Origin: Nocardia veterana NBRC 100344
GTDB lineage: Bacteria > Actinomycetota > Actinomycetes > Mycobacteriales > Mycobacteriaceae
Length of the DNA: 64,000 bases
NCBI RefSeq assembly: GCF_000308855.1
Contig: NZ_BAGM01000008.1
Location: 62,001-126,000, forward strand
Direction of reading: 5' to 3'
The position numbers were made by a program, and so were the translations under genes. This document shows, in pieces, positions 1 to 10,298 of the stretch; the first letter of the stretch is position 1; each line of letters starts with the position of its first letter. Below the pieces are notes generated by a model. That model did not search any database, was not told the origin of the DNA, and saw only the letters and a program-made list of their open reading frames with translations.

Positions 1-667
1 GCAGATCGAGCGGCCCGGTGATCTTGAAAGCCATCGCATCGCCGGGAACGACGTGCACGCTCGCGCCGATCGCCTCGACCAGGCCCGCGTCGTCGGTGGC
101 CGGCAGGCCGAGGGCGTAGGCCTCGCGCAACAGTGCGGCGTCGAAGCCCTGGGGAGTCTGGATCGCCCGCAGTTCCGACCGATCCGGCGTGCCGGTCACG
201 TCACCGGCCGCGTCGACGGCCTTGATCGTGTCGGCCACGGGCAGGCCGGGTACGACCGCGCGGTGACCGGTGCTCAGCGCATCCACGACCCGCGCGATCA
301 GCGACGGTGGCGTCAGGGCGCGGGCCGCGTCGTGTACGAGGATGTGGGTGGCGTCCGCGGCGGCCGCTAAACCGGCGCGGACGGAATCGGTGCGTTCGGC
401 GCCGCCGGCCACCACGTCGACCGGAATCGAGCTGGCCGCGTGGGCACGGGCGGCGAGCAGTTCCCGGGCCGCATCGATCATCTCGATGGGCGCCATGATC
501 ACGATGCGGTCGACGACCCCGGACGCGATCAGACCGTCTACTGCGTGTACGAGCATGGGACTGCCGCCGACCGGAACGAACGCCTTGGGTGCGGATGCAC
601 CCAGGCGAACGCCCCGGCCGGCGGCAGGAACCAATGCCACAACGCGGCGTGTGGAGTCGAGCGTCAA
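1..667 (-). CDS. ispD: 2-C-methyl-D-erythritol 4-phosphate cytidylyltransferase, 3' end missing
   Basis: Cytosolic enzyme of the non-mevalonate isoprenoid pathway; it joins CTP to MEP to give CDP-methylerythritol. About 222 codons are visible and the C-terminus lies beyond the window edge. Seen: the CTP-binding loop VPAAGRG near residues 13-19 followed by PKAF, AGGAERTDSV near 87-96, VHDAAR near 111-116, and further on QTPQGF and AFKITGPLDL, all in the order of the family. The start is uncertain: TTG at 667 lies 10 bases after the carD stop; GTG at 640 is the alternative. Neither has a clear ribosome site, so translation is probably coupled to carD. carD-ispD adjacency is conserved in mycobacteria. 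Confidence 0.9.
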   Translation of the reverse strand, partial: MTLDSTRRVVALVPAAGRGVRLGASAPKAFVPVGGSPMLVHAVDGLIASGVVDRIVIMAPIEMIDAARELLAARAHAASSIPVDVVAGGAERTDSVRAGLAAAADATHILVHDAARALTPPSLIARVVDALSTGHRAVVPGLPVADTIKAVDAAGDVTGTPDRSELRAIQTPQGFDAALLREAYALGLPATDDAGLVEAIGASVHVVPGDAMAFKITGPLDL

Positions 668-677
668 GGCGATGCGG

Positions 678-1437
<760 letters not shown>

Positions 1438-2166
1438 GTGACTGCCCTGAAAGCCACCACAGCGTCGAAAGTGACCAAGGTGTCGCGCTGCGCAATCGCT
1501 GTCGCCGCGCTGGCCACCGGTGCGGCGCTGACGTTGTCCGGATGCGGTGCCGGTCAGATCTCGCAGACCGCGAGCCAGGTGCCGGCCGTCAACGGCAACG
1601 CGGCGACCGTCGGCTCGGTCGCGCTGCGCGATGTGCGCATCCTGCTCCCGCAGTCCGAGCAGTACACCAACGCCAAGGGCGGTAAGGCCGTCCTCGCGTT
1701 CAGCGCGATCAACCAGGGCTCCTCCAAGACCGACGAGCTGGTCAGTGTCACCACCGACCTCGGCCAGGTGAAGTTCACTCCGGCCGCGCCGCAGCTCGTG
1801 CCCGGACAGACCGTCGTGGCCGCCGGCCCGGAGGCCGTGCGCGCGGGCGAGGCGAGCGGTGAGGCCGCCACGCCTACCCCGACGCCCACGTCGGCCACCA
1901 GCACCCCGGCCACGCCGACCCCGGAGCACGGCGCGTCCGCGCGCGAACAGGGCGCCGGTTCGCCCGATCATCCGGCCGATCCGAACGCGCATCCGATCCT
2001 GGTCGAGATCAACGGTCTCACCAAGGACGTGGTGCCCGGCCTGACCTACGGCGTCACCTTCAACTTCAAGGACGCCGGCACCGTGCAGGTGCAGGTTCCG
2101 GTCGACGCCGGCCCGGACACTCCGCGGCACGAGGGTGCCACCATCGCCGAGCACAACGGCCACTGA
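1438..2166 (+). CDS. lpqE: LpqE-like lipoprotein
   Basis: Predicted exported lipoprotein of 242 residues. It has a Lys-rich start, a hydrophobic stretch (about 18-33) and the lipobox LSGC with Cys36, so it should be anchored to the outer face of the membrane. The middle resembles the PCuAC-type beta domain of mycobacterial LpqE; a Pro/Thr/Ala-rich linker follows at about 141-165. The GTG start at 1438 has GGAGG about eight bases upstream. Its place between carD and radA matches Rv3584. A metal or copper role is only suggested by the fold, since clear Met/His metal motifs are not evident. Confidence 0.8.
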   Translation: MTALKATTASKVTKVSRCAIAVAALATGAALTLSGCGAGQISQTASQVPAVNGNAATVGSVALRDVRILLPQSEQYTNAKGGKAVLAFSAINQGSSKTDELVSVTTDLGQVKFTPAAPQLVPGQTVVAAGPEAVRAGEASGEAATPTPTPTSATSTPATPTPEHGASAREQGAGSPDHPADPNAHPILVEINGLTKDVVPGLTYGVTFNFKDAGTVQVQVPVDAGPDTPRHEGATIAEHNGH

Positions 2167-2224
2167 CCCTCGGCCGTCCCCATCCGGCACCGGCGATGTC
2201 GGTCCAGGTATCTAGGCTGCGCCC

Positions 2225-3628
2225 GTGGCCAAGGTGAAATCGCTGTACCGGTGCTCGGCGTGCGGTAACGAAGTTGCCAAATGGGTGGGTCGCTGCCCCG
2301 GATGCAGCGAATGGGGGACGGTCGACGAGGTGGTAGCCGTCGGCGCCGCGGCGGGCTCGAATTCCGCCGGGCGCCGGGCGCTGCTGCCGTCGACCGCCGC
2401 GGCTCCCATCTCGACCATCGACTCGCAGATCACGCGCGCCCGGCCGACCGGCGTCGCCGAACTGGACCGGGTGCTGGGCGGGGGAGTGGTGCCCGGCTCG
2501 GTGGTGCTGCTCTCCGGCGAACCGGGCGTGGGCAAGTCCACGCTGCTGCTCGAGGTCGCCCATCGCTGGGCCCGGCAGCGCGACGAACGCGCGCTCTACG
2601 TCACCGCCGAGGAGTCGGCCGGGCAGGTCCGGCTGCGGGCCGACCGGACCGGCGCGGTGCACGAAAGGGTTTATCTCGCAGCGGAATCCGACCTGGCCAC
2701 GATTCTCGGCCACGTCGATCAGGTGCGGCCGACGCTGCTCGTGGTCGACTCGGTGCAGACCATGCTGGCCGCCGACGCCGACGGCGTGATCGGCGGCGTC
2801 ACCCAGGTCCGCGCCGTCACCGCGGCATTGACCTCGCTGGCCAAGGCGAGCGGTATCGCCGTCCTACTGGTCGGTCACGTCACCAAGGACGGCAACGTCG
2901 CCGGACCCCGCACCCTCGAACATCTGGTGGACGTGGTGCTGCAGTTCGAGGGCGACAAGCACTCCACGCTGCGGATGGTGCGCGGCATCAAGAACCGCTT
3001 CGGCAGTGCGGACGAGGTCGGCTGTTTCGAACTCCACGACGACGGCATCGTGGGGGTGAGCGATCCGTCCGGACTGTTCCTGCATCATCGCGCCGATCAG
3101 GTGCCCGGAACGGCGATCACGGTGGCGATGGACGGTAAGCGGCCGTTGCTCGGTGAGGTGCAGGGTCTGACCGTCGCCACGCAGGTGCCCGCGCCGCGCC
3201 GGGCGGTGAGCGGACTGGACTACAACCGGGTGTCGATGGTGCTGGCGGTCCTGCAGAGTCGCTGCGGGGTCTATCTCGGTAAACACGACGTCTACGCGGC
3301 GACGGTGGGTGGAATGCGGCTCACCGAGCCCGCCGCGGACCTGGCGGTAGCGGTCGCGATCACCGGCGCCGAACGCGATATCCCGCTGCGCACCGGCATG
3401 GTGGTCCTGGGCGAAGTCGGTCTGGCGGGTGAGGTGCGGCGTGTCACGGGGGTCGGCCGTCGGTTGCGGGAGGCCGAGCGGCTAGGTTTCACGGAGGCGT
3501 TGGTACCGCCGGGAACCGACCTGTCCGGCATCACCATGAAGGTGCACGAGGTCGCGAGTGTCCGTGCGGCACTTGCCTCGAGTGGTTTGTCGAAGCGACG
3601 ACGCGAGCGTGTGGAGGCTGTGGAATGA
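2225..3628 (+). CDS. radA: DNA repair protein RadA (Sms)
   Basis: RecA-like ATPase that promotes branch migration during recombinational repair. The 467-residue product carries, in order: a four-cysteine zinc finger (Cys10, 13, 24, 27), Walker [10 protein letters not shown] at about 98-106, Walker B LLVVDS, the RadA-specific KNRFG motif at about 256-260, and a C-terminal Lon-protease-like domain. The start is GTG at 2225. Its last bases form an ATGA overlap with disA, so the two genes are translationally coupled, as is common in actinobacteria and firmicutes. Confidence 0.97.
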   Translation: MAKVKSLYRCSACGNEVAKWVGRCPGCSEWGTVDEVVAVGAAAGSNSAGRRALLPSTAAAPISTIDSQITRARPTGVAELDRVLGGGVVPGSVVLLSGEPGVGKSTLLLEVAHRWARQRDERALYVTAEESAGQVRLRADRTGAVHERVYLAAESDLATILGHVDQVRPTLLVVDSVQTMLAADADGVIGGVTQVRAVTAALTSLAKASGIAVLLVGHVTKDGNVAGPRTLEHLVDVVLQFEGDKHSTLRMVRGIKNRFGSADEVGCFELHDDGIVGVSDPSGLFLHHRADQVPGTAITVAMDGKRPLLGEVQGLTVATQVPAPRRAVSGLDYNRVSMVLAVLQSRCGVYLGKHDVYAATVGGMRLTEPAADLAVAVAITGAERDIPLRTGMVVLGEVGLAGEVRRVTGVGRRLREAERLGFTEALVPPGTDLSGITMKVHEVASVRAALASSGLSKRRRERVEAVE

Positions 3629-4812
3629 TCCCGGGCCGTTGGGTGACCCACCTGCTCGGCCGTCCCGGGCCGCGCCGATGGGATGCGGCGCCGCCGGCCG
3701 CGGCGGAGTCCGGCGCCGACGGTGACGACCCCGGCCTGAGCTCCACCATCGCCCGCCTCGTGCCGGGTACCGAACTGCGGGACGGCATCGACCGAATCCT
3801 GCGCGCCCGCACCGGCGGGCTGATCGTGCTGGGCTACGACGAGGCGCTGGAACGGATCTGTGACGGCGGCTTCGAACTCGATGTCGAATTCTCACCCACC
3901 CGATTGCGGGAGCTGTCGAAAATGGATGGCGCCGTGGTGCTTTCGACCGACGGCACCCGGATCCGGCGCGCCAACGTCCATCTGGTGCCCGACCCCGCGC
4001 TGCCCACCACCGAATCCGGTACCCGGCACAAGGCGGCCGAGCGCACGGCCGCGCAGACCGGATATCCGGTGGTATCGGTGAGCCGCTCGACCGGCATCGT
4101 GACCGTCTACCTCAGTGGGCACCGGCACACGATCCAGACCTCGGAGACGATCCTCTCGCGGGCCAATCAGGCGATGGCGACCCTGGAGCGTTACCGTTCC
4201 CGCCTCGACGAGGCCACGCGGCAGCTGTCGCTGGTCGAGTTGAACGACTGTGCCACGCTGCGCGACGTCCTGGCGGTGGTGCACTGCCTGGAGCTGGTCC
4301 GCCGGGTCGCGCGCGAAATCAGTTCCGATGTCGCCGAACTCGGTGTCGACGGTAGGCAGTTGGCGCTGCAACTGGCCGAACTGGTGGGCAATACCGACAC
4401 CCTGCGCCGGCTGCTGGTGCGCGATTACCTGCGCACCGAACCGGTCGACGACGCGACGGTCGAGCGGGCCCTGGCCGATCTCGACGCACTCCTCGAGGTC
4501 GATCTGCTGGAACTGACCAATCTCGCTCCGCCGCTGGGCTTTCCGGCATCGTTCGAGGCACTGGACACCGCCGTCGGCCCGCGCGGGTTCCGGGTGCTGG
4601 CCGAAATCCCGCGCGTGCCCCTGCGCCGTGCCGAACCGGTGATCGCCGCGTTCGGCTCGCTGTCGGGGCTGGTGTCGGCCAGCGCCTCCGACATCGCGGG
4701 TGTCGCGGGGGTCGACGCGGATCTGGCCCGTCAGATTCGCGAGGGCCTGTCCCGACTCGCCGAATCCGGATCGGTTCGCCTCGGCGACTCGTCCGACGGG
4801 CGCAGCGCCTAG
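3625..4812 (+). CDS. disA: Diadenylate cyclase DisA
   Basis: Makes the second messenger c-di-AMP from two ATP and scans DNA; RadA is known to interact with DisA. The catalytic DAC domain shows DGA (about 101-103) and the RHK version of the RHR motif (about 134-136). A long linker helix and C-terminal helix-hairpin-helix DNA-binding region follow. The 395-residue product is longer than the 358-residue M. tuberculosis protein because of about 38 Pro/Gly/Ala-rich N-terminal residues. The ATG overlaps the radA stop (ATGA), which favours this start. The end interlocks with the convergent gene through a shared CTAG. Confidence 0.95.
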   Translation: MIPGRWVTHLLGRPGPRRWDAAPPAAAESGADGDDPGLSSTIARLVPGTELRDGIDRILRARTGGLIVLGYDEALERICDGGFELDVEFSPTRLRELSKMDGAVVLSTDGTRIRRANVHLVPDPALPTTESGTRHKAAERTAAQTGYPVVSVSRSTGIVTVYLSGHRHTIQTSETILSRANQAMATLERYRSRLDEATRQLSLVELNDCATLRDVLAVVHCLELVRRVAREISSDVAELGVDGRQLALQLAELVGNTDTLRRLLVRDYLRTEPVDDATVERALADLDALLEVDLLELTNLAPPLGFPASFEALDTAVGPRGFRVLAEIPRVPLRRAEPVIAAFGSLSGLVSASASDIAGVAGVDADLARQIREGLSRLAESGSVRLGDSSDGRSA

Positions 4813-5465
4813 GCGAAGTTGAACGTCTCCGGTGCGCTGCGCACCGACCCGAACTGCGCCACCACGGCGTAACCACCGGCCGGCACCGGAACTCGGTCGC
4901 CCGCACAACCCGGCTGCGAGGTGGTGCCCGACCAGGTCAGGGTGAACGCCGCCTGCTGACCGCCGTTCAGGGTGCGCACATCCGCGGGACCGCCCTGATC
5001 GCAATCGGTACTCGACCACAGCCGCCGCTGACCGTCCAGCGACTGGACCCAGACCTGCTGCAGACCGGAACCCATATCGCGGGTACAGGCGGCGGTCGAG
5101 ATGTTGGTGATGACGATGGTGAAGACCGGTTGCTCACCCGCCTTGTAGGTGGGCTGGCCGACGCTCACCTTCACCGCCAGCGACTGATCCGGACATTGCG
5201 CCGGAGTGCCGCTGGCCGTCGAGTTGACCGTGCCCGAAGCGGGCGGGTTGGCACCGCTGGGACCGGTGGTAGCGGCGCCGCTCGGCGAGACGGAGGTGGA
5301 GCTCGCCGCCGCGGCCTTGGGATCCTTGGCGTCGCCGCCACCCCCGCGTAGCAGCATCATCGCCAGCCAGATGATCAAGGCGAGCGCGACGATCAGCGCG
5401 CCGATGGCGAGCAGGCGACGACGCCAGTAGATCTCCGGCGGCAGCGGTCCATTCGGTTCCAGCAC
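4809..5465 (-). CDS. Single-pass membrane protein with extracytoplasmic beta domain
   Basis: Product of 218 residues with a short basic cytoplasmic tail (about 1-17), one transmembrane helix (about 18-39), a Ser/Thr/Pro-rich linker, and a C-terminal extracytoplasmic domain with three to four cysteines that looks Ig-like ([29 protein letters not shown]). Position between disA and canB matches the conserved membrane protein Rv3587c of M. tuberculosis. No function is known. The ATG at 5465 is the only start near the helix. Confidence 0.8.
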   Translation of the reverse strand: MLEPNGPLPPEIYWRRRLLAIGALIVALALIIWLAMMLLRGGGGDAKDPKAAAASSTSVSPSGAATTGPSGANPPASGTVNSTASGTPAQCPDQSLAVKVSVGQPTYKAGEQPVFTIVITNISTAACTRDMGSGLQQVWVQSLDGQRRLWSSTDCDQGGPADVRTLNGGQQAAFTLTWSGTTSQPGCAGDRVPVPAGGYAVVAQFGSVRSAPETFNFA

Positions 5466-5613
5466 GGCAACAACGGTAAGGGCACGGTCGGGCCGTCTCG
5501 CTCAGGTACGCGGCGTGTCGCCGCCGAAATGGCGGTGATGCCGGGTACATTTTCGCGCCCCCGCGCGCGAACGGCCCGACCGTAGCCCGATGACTAGCGG
5601 AAACGACTGCGGC

Positions 5614-6237
5614 TCAGACCGTTTCGCCGATATCGCCGATCACCTTGTGCAGCTGGGCGCGGCCGTCGGCGAGTTTGTAGTTCACGCAGGCGATGGCGCA
5701 GCGGCCGCTCTCGACCCGATCGGAAACGATCTTGGAACGTTCGGTGAGCAGGCGCGCGGTCTCCTGCACGTGCCGGGCCTCGAGCTCGTCGACCTCGGCC
5801 AGGCCGTCGCGGCGGCCGGCGAGGATCGACGGGGCCACCCGCTCGACGAGACTGCGGATGAATCCGCCGGGCACCTGACCGTCGTCGAGCGCATCGATGG
5901 TCGCGCGGACCGCGCCGCAGCTGTCGTGCCCGAGCACGACGATCAACGGAACATTGAGGATCTCGACACCGTATTCGATCGACCCGAGCACCGACTCGTC
6001 GATCACATGGCCCGCGGTGCGGACCACGAACATATCGCCGAGGCCCTGGTCGAAGATGATCTCGGCGGCGACCCGGGAGTCACCGCACCCGAACAGAATC
6101 GCCCGCGGCTGCTGTCCGCCGACGAGCTTCGCGCGGTCGGCGGCGCCTTGGCCGGGGTGCTGGAGTGTGCCGTTGACGAACCTGTCGTTACCCTCGCGGA
6201 GAGACTTCCAGGCACTGATCGGGTTGGTATGAGGCAT
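5614..6237 (-). CDS. canB: Beta-class carbonic anhydrase
   Basis: Cytosolic zinc enzyme interconverting CO2 and bicarbonate. Zinc ligands are visible as Cys51, His104 and Cys107, with the Asp53-Arg55 dyad in CGDSR; GHDSCGAV is the classic second motif. The frame extends to 6309, but ATG at 6237 gives 207 residues and starts MPHTNP like Rv3588c; GGGA lies just upstream. ATG at 6246 is a close alternative. It is divergent from mutY with about 100 bases between, so promoters must be compact. Confidence 0.95.
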   Translation of the reverse strand: MPHTNPISAWKSLREGNDRFVNGTLQHPGQGAADRAKLVGGQQPRAILFGCGDSRVAAEIIFDQGLGDMFVVRTAGHVIDESVLGSIEYGVEILNVPLIVVLGHDSCGAVRATIDALDDGQVPGGFIRSLVERVAPSILAGRRDGLAEVDELEARHVQETARLLTERSKIVSDRVESGRCAIACVNYKLADGRAQLHKVIGDIGETV

Positions 6238-6335
6238 GTGTCCCATTTTCCACAGCTCCGGGGCTACCGGCGAGTCCGTTCGGCTACGGATGGGCAAATT
6301 CGGCATCACCGGCCGGCGGACGCGGCGGTGATTTC

Positions 6336-7277
6336 GTGAGGCCGAGCGACCGGGCCGAGCGCGGTGGGCCGAACCGCGCGGACACCGTCGAGACGATCGC
6401 CGGGATCGACAGTGATGTCCTGATCGACTGGTACCGGCACACCGCCCGCGATCTGCCGTGGCGCCGCCCCGGCGTGACAGCCTGGCAGATCCTGATGAGC
6501 GAGATCATGTTGCAGCAGACCCCGGTGGCGCGGGTCGAACCCGTGTGGCGGGAGTGGGTCGCGCGGTGGCCGGTGCCCTCCGCCATGGCCGCGGCCACGC
6601 CCGGCGAGGTGCTGCGGGCCTGGGGCAAGCTCGGCTATCCGCGCCGGGCGTTGCGGCTGCACGAATGCGCCGGGGTGCTCGCCCGCGAGTACGGCGACGT
6701 GGTGCCCGACGATGTCGACACGCTGTTGCAACTGCCCGGTATCGGCGCCTACACCGCGCGGGCGGTCGCCTGCTTCGCCTACGGTCAGCGAGTTCCGGTG
6801 GTGGACACCAATGTTCGCCGAGTGGTTGCCCGCGCGGTCCACGGTCGCGCCGAGGCGGGGAACCCGCGCGCCCGCGATCTCGCCGAAACCGAGGCGCTGC
6901 TGCCCATCCGGGTCGACCGGGCGGCGGTCTTCTCCGCGGCGCTGATGGAACTGGGCGCGACGGTGTGCACGGCGCGCAATCCCGACTGCGACCGCTGCCC
7001 GCTGCCGCGCTGCACCTGGGTCACCTCCGGCCGCCCCGCCTCGGAGGTGGTGCGCCGCACGCAGAAGTACGACGGCACCGACCGGCAGGCACGCGGCCGG
7101 CTACTCGATGTGCTGCGTGGCGCCTCCGGCCCGGTGGAGCGAATCGCCTTGGATCTGGCCTGGACTCACGATCCCGGACAGCGCGATCGGGCGCTCGATT
7201 CGTTGCTCGTCGACGGTTTGGTCGAACAGACCGCCGCCGGTTTGTTCGCGTTGGCGGGCGAGGGTGGATCGGACTGA
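6336..7277 (+). CDS. mutY: A/G-specific adenine glycosylase MutY
   Basis: Base-excision repair glycosylase removing adenine opposite 8-oxoguanine. Seen: catalytic Glu in SEIMLQQT, helix-hairpin-helix LPGIGAYTARAV, catalytic Asp in VDTNVRR, and the iron-sulfur cluster ligands in CTARNPDCDRCPLPRC (spacing 6-2-4). The 313-residue protein is short because the NUDIX-like C-terminal domain of E. coli MutY is reduced, as in mycobacterial homologues. The start is GTG at 6336. Position beside canB matches Rv3589. Confidence 0.95.
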   Translation: MRPSDRAERGGPNRADTVETIAGIDSDVLIDWYRHTARDLPWRRPGVTAWQILMSEIMLQQTPVARVEPVWREWVARWPVPSAMAAATPGEVLRAWGKLGYPRRALRLHECAGVLAREYGDVVPDDVDTLLQLPGIGAYTARAVACFAYGQRVPVVDTNVRRVVARAVHGRAEAGNPRARDLAETEALLPIRVDRAAVFSAALMELGATVCTARNPDCDRCPLPRCTWVTSGRPASEVVRRTQKYDGTDRQARGRLLDVLRGASGPVERIALDLAWTHDPGQRDRALDSLLVDGLVEQTAAGLFALAGEGGSD

Positions 7278-7345
7278 CCGAAGTTCGGCGCAAACGTGTC
7301 GGTCCGCCGAATTACCGCTGCCGGCAAGCGACTAGAGTCCGGCTG

Positions 7346-7720
7346 GTGCCAGTGTCCCTGAAGCACCCCGGCGTGCTCGCCTGGATCTACGTACTCGCTT
7401 CGGTCGTGGTCGGGCCCGCCGTCTACCTCGGCGGCTATTCCCTGTTCACCCACGGCGTCGGGGACTACTGCGACGCGGTGCACGGTGGATTCGCCCAGCG
7501 GGATGCGGAATTTCGGGCGGCGCAGAATTTCCAGCTGACCGGTGCCGGCATCATGCTGGTCCTCGGCTGTCTCGTGCTGGGACGCCTCTGGTCCCACCGG
7601 CGCCGGCTCCGGTGGTACTTCCTCGTCCCGAGCGCCTGCATGGTCGTCGTGATGATGCTCGGATTTCTCTTACTGGTCCGGGTCTCCGGGCCGAGCGGTC
7701 AGAGCTGCTGGCCGTACTGA
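7346..7720 (+). CDS. Small three-helix membrane protein
   Basis: A 124-residue hypothetical protein starting at GTG 7346 (GTG 7352 also possible). Three hydrophobic segments are clear: about 10-35 (WIYVLASVVVGPAVYLGG), about 68-85 (GIMLVLGCLVLGRLW), and about 93-115 (SACMVVVMMLGFLLLV). A cysteine lies in the first loop (GDYCDAVHGG) and another near the C-terminus (SCWPY), so an extracytoplasmic disulfide is possible. No family was recognised. It follows mutY by 68 bases in the same direction. Confidence 0.6.
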   Translation: MPVSLKHPGVLAWIYVLASVVVGPAVYLGGYSLFTHGVGDYCDAVHGGFAQRDAEFRAAQNFQLTGAGIMLVLGCLVLGRLWSHRRRLRWYFLVPSACMVVVMMLGFLLLVRVSGPSGQSCWPY

Positions 7721-7789
7721 TTCGCATCGCGAACCCGTCCGCCGAACCGCTGAGCAGGCCCCGGCGACCGGGTGCCCGGTCGGTGCGGA

Positions 7790-8131
7790 TCAGGCGGGGG
7801 TGGACGCGAGCAGGTCGTCCAGCAACGACCGGGTGTGGACGAGCTGGTCGATATCGGCGGTGATGCGGCGGCGTTCGACCTCGAGCCGTTGCCGGCAGCC
7901 GTCGAGCAGCAGGGATTCGCCGGACAGGCACGAGAGGATTTCGGCGATGAGCTCCATCCGCAAACCGGCCGCGAGGAGGGTGCGGATGTGCTGCACCGTG
8001 CGGATGTCCGACTCGTCGAAGATCCGGTAACCGGTGGCGGTCCGGCTCGGATTCAGTACGCCTCGTTCCTCGTAGTAGCGCAGGGCGCGCACGCTGACTC
8101 CGGTCCGCTGTGCCAGTTCTCCGATCTGCAC
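7790..8131 (-). CDS. MerR-family transcription regulator
   Basis: A 113-residue DNA-binding protein starting VQIGELAQRTGVSVRALRYYEE, the typical MerR winged-helix entry (residues 1-40), followed by GYRIFDESDI and a long dimerisation helix rich in Arg and Leu. Two cysteines near the end of the helix (SCLSGESLLLDGC) could bind an effector, but the multidrug-sensing domain of larger relatives is absent. The GTG at 8131 is chosen because the MerR domain begins there; the frame upstream is just the antisense of the pump gene. It is divergent from an MFS transporter it very likely controls. Confidence 0.9.
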   Translation of the reverse strand: MQIGELAQRTGVSVRALRYYEERGVLNPSRTATGYRIFDESDIRTVQHIRTLLAAGLRMELIAEILSCLSGESLLLDGCRQRLEVERRRITADIDQLVHTRSLLDDLLASTPA

Positions 8132-8156
8132 TGGCCGCTCCGTTCGCAACTCGGGC

Positions 8157-8194
8157 TTGACTCTCACACCGACGTGAGAGTTTAGCGTCCGGGC
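8157..8194 (+). promoter_or_regulatory. MerR-type promoter/operator of the MFS gene
   Basis: Perfect 8-base inverted repeat ACTCTCAC (8160-8167) and GTGAGAGT (8174-8181) with a 6-base spacer lies between a -35 TTGACT (8157-8162) and a -10-like TTAGCG (8182-8187). The 19-base spacing is the overlong spacing typical of MerR-activated promoters. The ATG of the MFS gene is only seven bases beyond the -10, so its mRNA is probably leaderless. Confidence 0.7.
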
Positions 8195-9385
8195 ATGCTC
8201 CGACCAGCCATACTCATGTTCTGTGTATTCACCATCACCACGGGTGAATTCGTCGTCGCCGGGATTCTGCCCGAGGTCGCGAGTGACCTCGATGTCACGG
8301 TCGGCGCCGCCGGTCTGCTGGTCACCGCGTATGCCGTCGGCATGATCGTCGGCGGTCCGGTGCTCACCGCGGTGACCGCCGGCGTCGATCGGAAACGGCT
8401 GATGGTGGCGCTGCTGGCGGTCGCGTTCGTCGGCAACGTCGTCTCCGCCCTCGCTCCCGATTTCCGGCTGCTGTTGGTGGCCCGGGTGCTCACGGCATTG
8501 GTGACATCGACCTTCTTCGCTCAGGCCATCGTGATCGCGGTGCAGTCCTCGGCCCCGGAGCGCGCGGGCAGCATGGTGGCCCGGCTGGCGTTCGGGATGA
8601 ATCTCGCCATGATCCTGGGCGCCCCGATCGGCACTCGAATCGGCGACCAGTGGGGGTGGCGGGCGACGTTCGCGACGATCGCCGGGGCATGCCTGCTCGG
8701 GCTCGTCGCGGTCGTGTGGGCGTTCGAGTCCGGCGGTGACCGGCCCGCGACCTCGGCGGTGACGGAGTTGCGGGTGCTTCGGCAGCGGCCGGTGCTGATG
8801 GCACTGGCGATCACAGCGGTCGGCAACGCGGGCGTGCTGATGGTATTCAGCTACCTCGCCCCGCTGCTCACGGACGTCGCCGGACACCCGGCGACCAGGC
8901 TGCCGCTGTTGCTCCTCGCCTACGGTGTCGGCGCGACGCTGGGCAACCTCGTCGGCGGCGCGCTCTACGACCGCAACCCGCGGCTGTTCCAGCCGGTGCT
9001 GCTCGCACTGCTGGCGGCGACACTGCTGGGCATCTGGTCGGTTGCCGCGGTCACCTCGCTGACCGTGGTCGCGGTCGTGGCGATCGGCCTGTTGGGCTTC
9101 GCGATCATTCCGGGGATGCAGGCACGCGTGCTCGCGACCGCCGCTGCGGCGCCCACGTTGGCCATGGCGGTGAACGCGTCCGGCTACCAGGTCGCGGCCG
9201 CGTGCGCGGGCCTGGTCGGCGGTCTGATCGCCGATTCGGCCGCGGGCCCCCGGCCGATCTACCTCGTCGCCGCCGCGCTGACCTGCTGTGGTTTGGTCAT
9301 GACCGTCGTCGCCGGTCGCGGACCGGGGGCGCGTGGCGAATCCGCGTCTGCGACGGTGGATCGGCCGGCCACCGCTAGTCGCTAG
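8195..9385 (+). CDS. MFS drug/solute exporter, DHA1 type
   Basis: A 396-residue, roughly 12-helix transporter. It begins with the DHA1 entry ITTGEFVVAGILPEVASDLDV, followed by the loop motif near DRKRL and motif C-like GMNLAMILGAPIGTRIGD, resembling the Cmx/CmrA-AraJ group of proton-driven exporters. Substrate cannot be told from sequence. It is divergent from a MerR regulator and has an operator in its own promoter, implying inducible efflux. The last 11 bases overlap the convergent ABC permease gene. Confidence 0.9.
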   Translation: MLRPAILMFCVFTITTGEFVVAGILPEVASDLDVTVGAAGLLVTAYAVGMIVGGPVLTAVTAGVDRKRLMVALLAVAFVGNVVSALAPDFRLLLVARVLTALVTSTFFAQAIVIAVQSSAPERAGSMVARLAFGMNLAMILGAPIGTRIGDQWGWRATFATIAGACLLGLVAVVWAFESGGDRPATSAVTELRVLRQRPVLMALAITAVGNAGVLMVFSYLAPLLTDVAGHPATRLPLLLLAYGVGATLGNLVGGALYDRNPRLFQPVLLALLAATLLGIWSVAAVTSLTVVAVVAIGLLGFAIIPGMQARVLATAAAAPTLAMAVNASGYQVAAACAGLVGGLIADSAAGPRPIYLVAAALTCCGLVMTVVAGRGPGARGESASATVDRPATASR

Positions 9386-10298
9386 CCGTGGCCGGAACCG
9401 CTGCCCGGGTGGTCGTCGTCGCGACCGGCACCACCCGGCGGCGGGCCTGCAGCAGCGGCCGCCCGATCACCCGGCAACCCAGGTAGATCACGAACGAGAT
9501 CGTGGTGATGAACGTGGAGACCGGTACGCCGGGGGCCAGCGACAGCAGAATTCCGCCGACGGCGGCGATTTCGGCGAACAACACCGACAGCAGGGTTGCG
9601 CGCAACGGGCTGGCGGTCAGTTGGGCGGCGGCCGCGGCGGGGGTGATCAGCAGCGACAGCACCAGCAGGGCGCCGACGATCTGCACCCCGAAGGCGGCGG
9701 TCACGCCGAGCAGCACCGCGAACACTACCGACAACGCGCGGACCGGAACGCCGCGTGCCACCGCCACCTCCGGATCGGTGCTGGCGAAAAGCAGTGGGCG
9801 ATAGATGAATGCGAGGACGGCGACGACGCCGACGGTGCACAGCGCGAGTGAGGTGAGTCCGGTGCCGCCGACACTGACGACCTGCCCGGTGAGCAGGGAG
9901 AATTTCGATCCGGCCCGACTGGGCCCGAGCCACAGGAACAGCACGGACAGGCCCAGACCGAACGACATCACCACCGCGATCACCGAATCGCGTTCGCGCG
10001 CTTTGGAACCCAGTAGGCCGAACATCACGGCGGCGATCACCGAGCCCGCGATGGCCCCGGCGCCCACCCCGATGCCGACCAGCAGCGCCGCCGCGGCGCC
10101 GGTGAGCGACAGCTCGCTGGTGCCGTGCACCGCGAACGACATCTGCCGGTTGACGATGAGCGGCCCGATCACCCCGGCCAGCAGTCCGAGCAGCGCGGCG
10201 GCGATGACGGCCTGCTGGACGAAGTCGTAGGACAGCAGGTCCGCGGTGGTGTGCAGATCGAGCATCTTGGTGAAGACGTCGGACAGTTTCTCGTTCAT
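9375..10298 (-). CDS. znuB: Metal ABC transporter permease (ABC-3 family)
   Basis: Inner-membrane permease of 307 residues with about eight or nine hydrophobic helices and the ABC-3 family stretch FGVQIVGALLVLSLLITPAAAA near the C-terminal third. It is the last gene of a three-gene operon; its ATG overlaps the ATPase stop (ATGA). The Zur-like box before the operon supports zinc as substrate, although manganese cannot be excluded from the permease alone. It ends convergently with, and slightly overlapping, the MFS gene. Confidence 0.9.
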   Translation of the reverse strand: MNEKLSDVFTKMLDLHTTADLLSYDFVQQAVIAAALLGLLAGVIGPLIVNRQMSFAVHGTSELSLTGAAAALLVGIGVGAGAIAGSVIAAVMFGLLGSKARERDSVIAVVMSFGLGLSVLFLWLGPSRAGSKFSLLTGQVVSVGGTGLTSLALCTVGVVAVLAFIYRPLLFASTDPEVAVARGVPVRALSVVFAVLLGVTAAFGVQIVGALLVLSLLITPAAAAAQLTASPLRATLLSVLFAEIAAVGGILLSLAPGVPVSTFITTISFVIYLGCRVIGRPLLQARRRVVPVATTTTRAAVPATASD

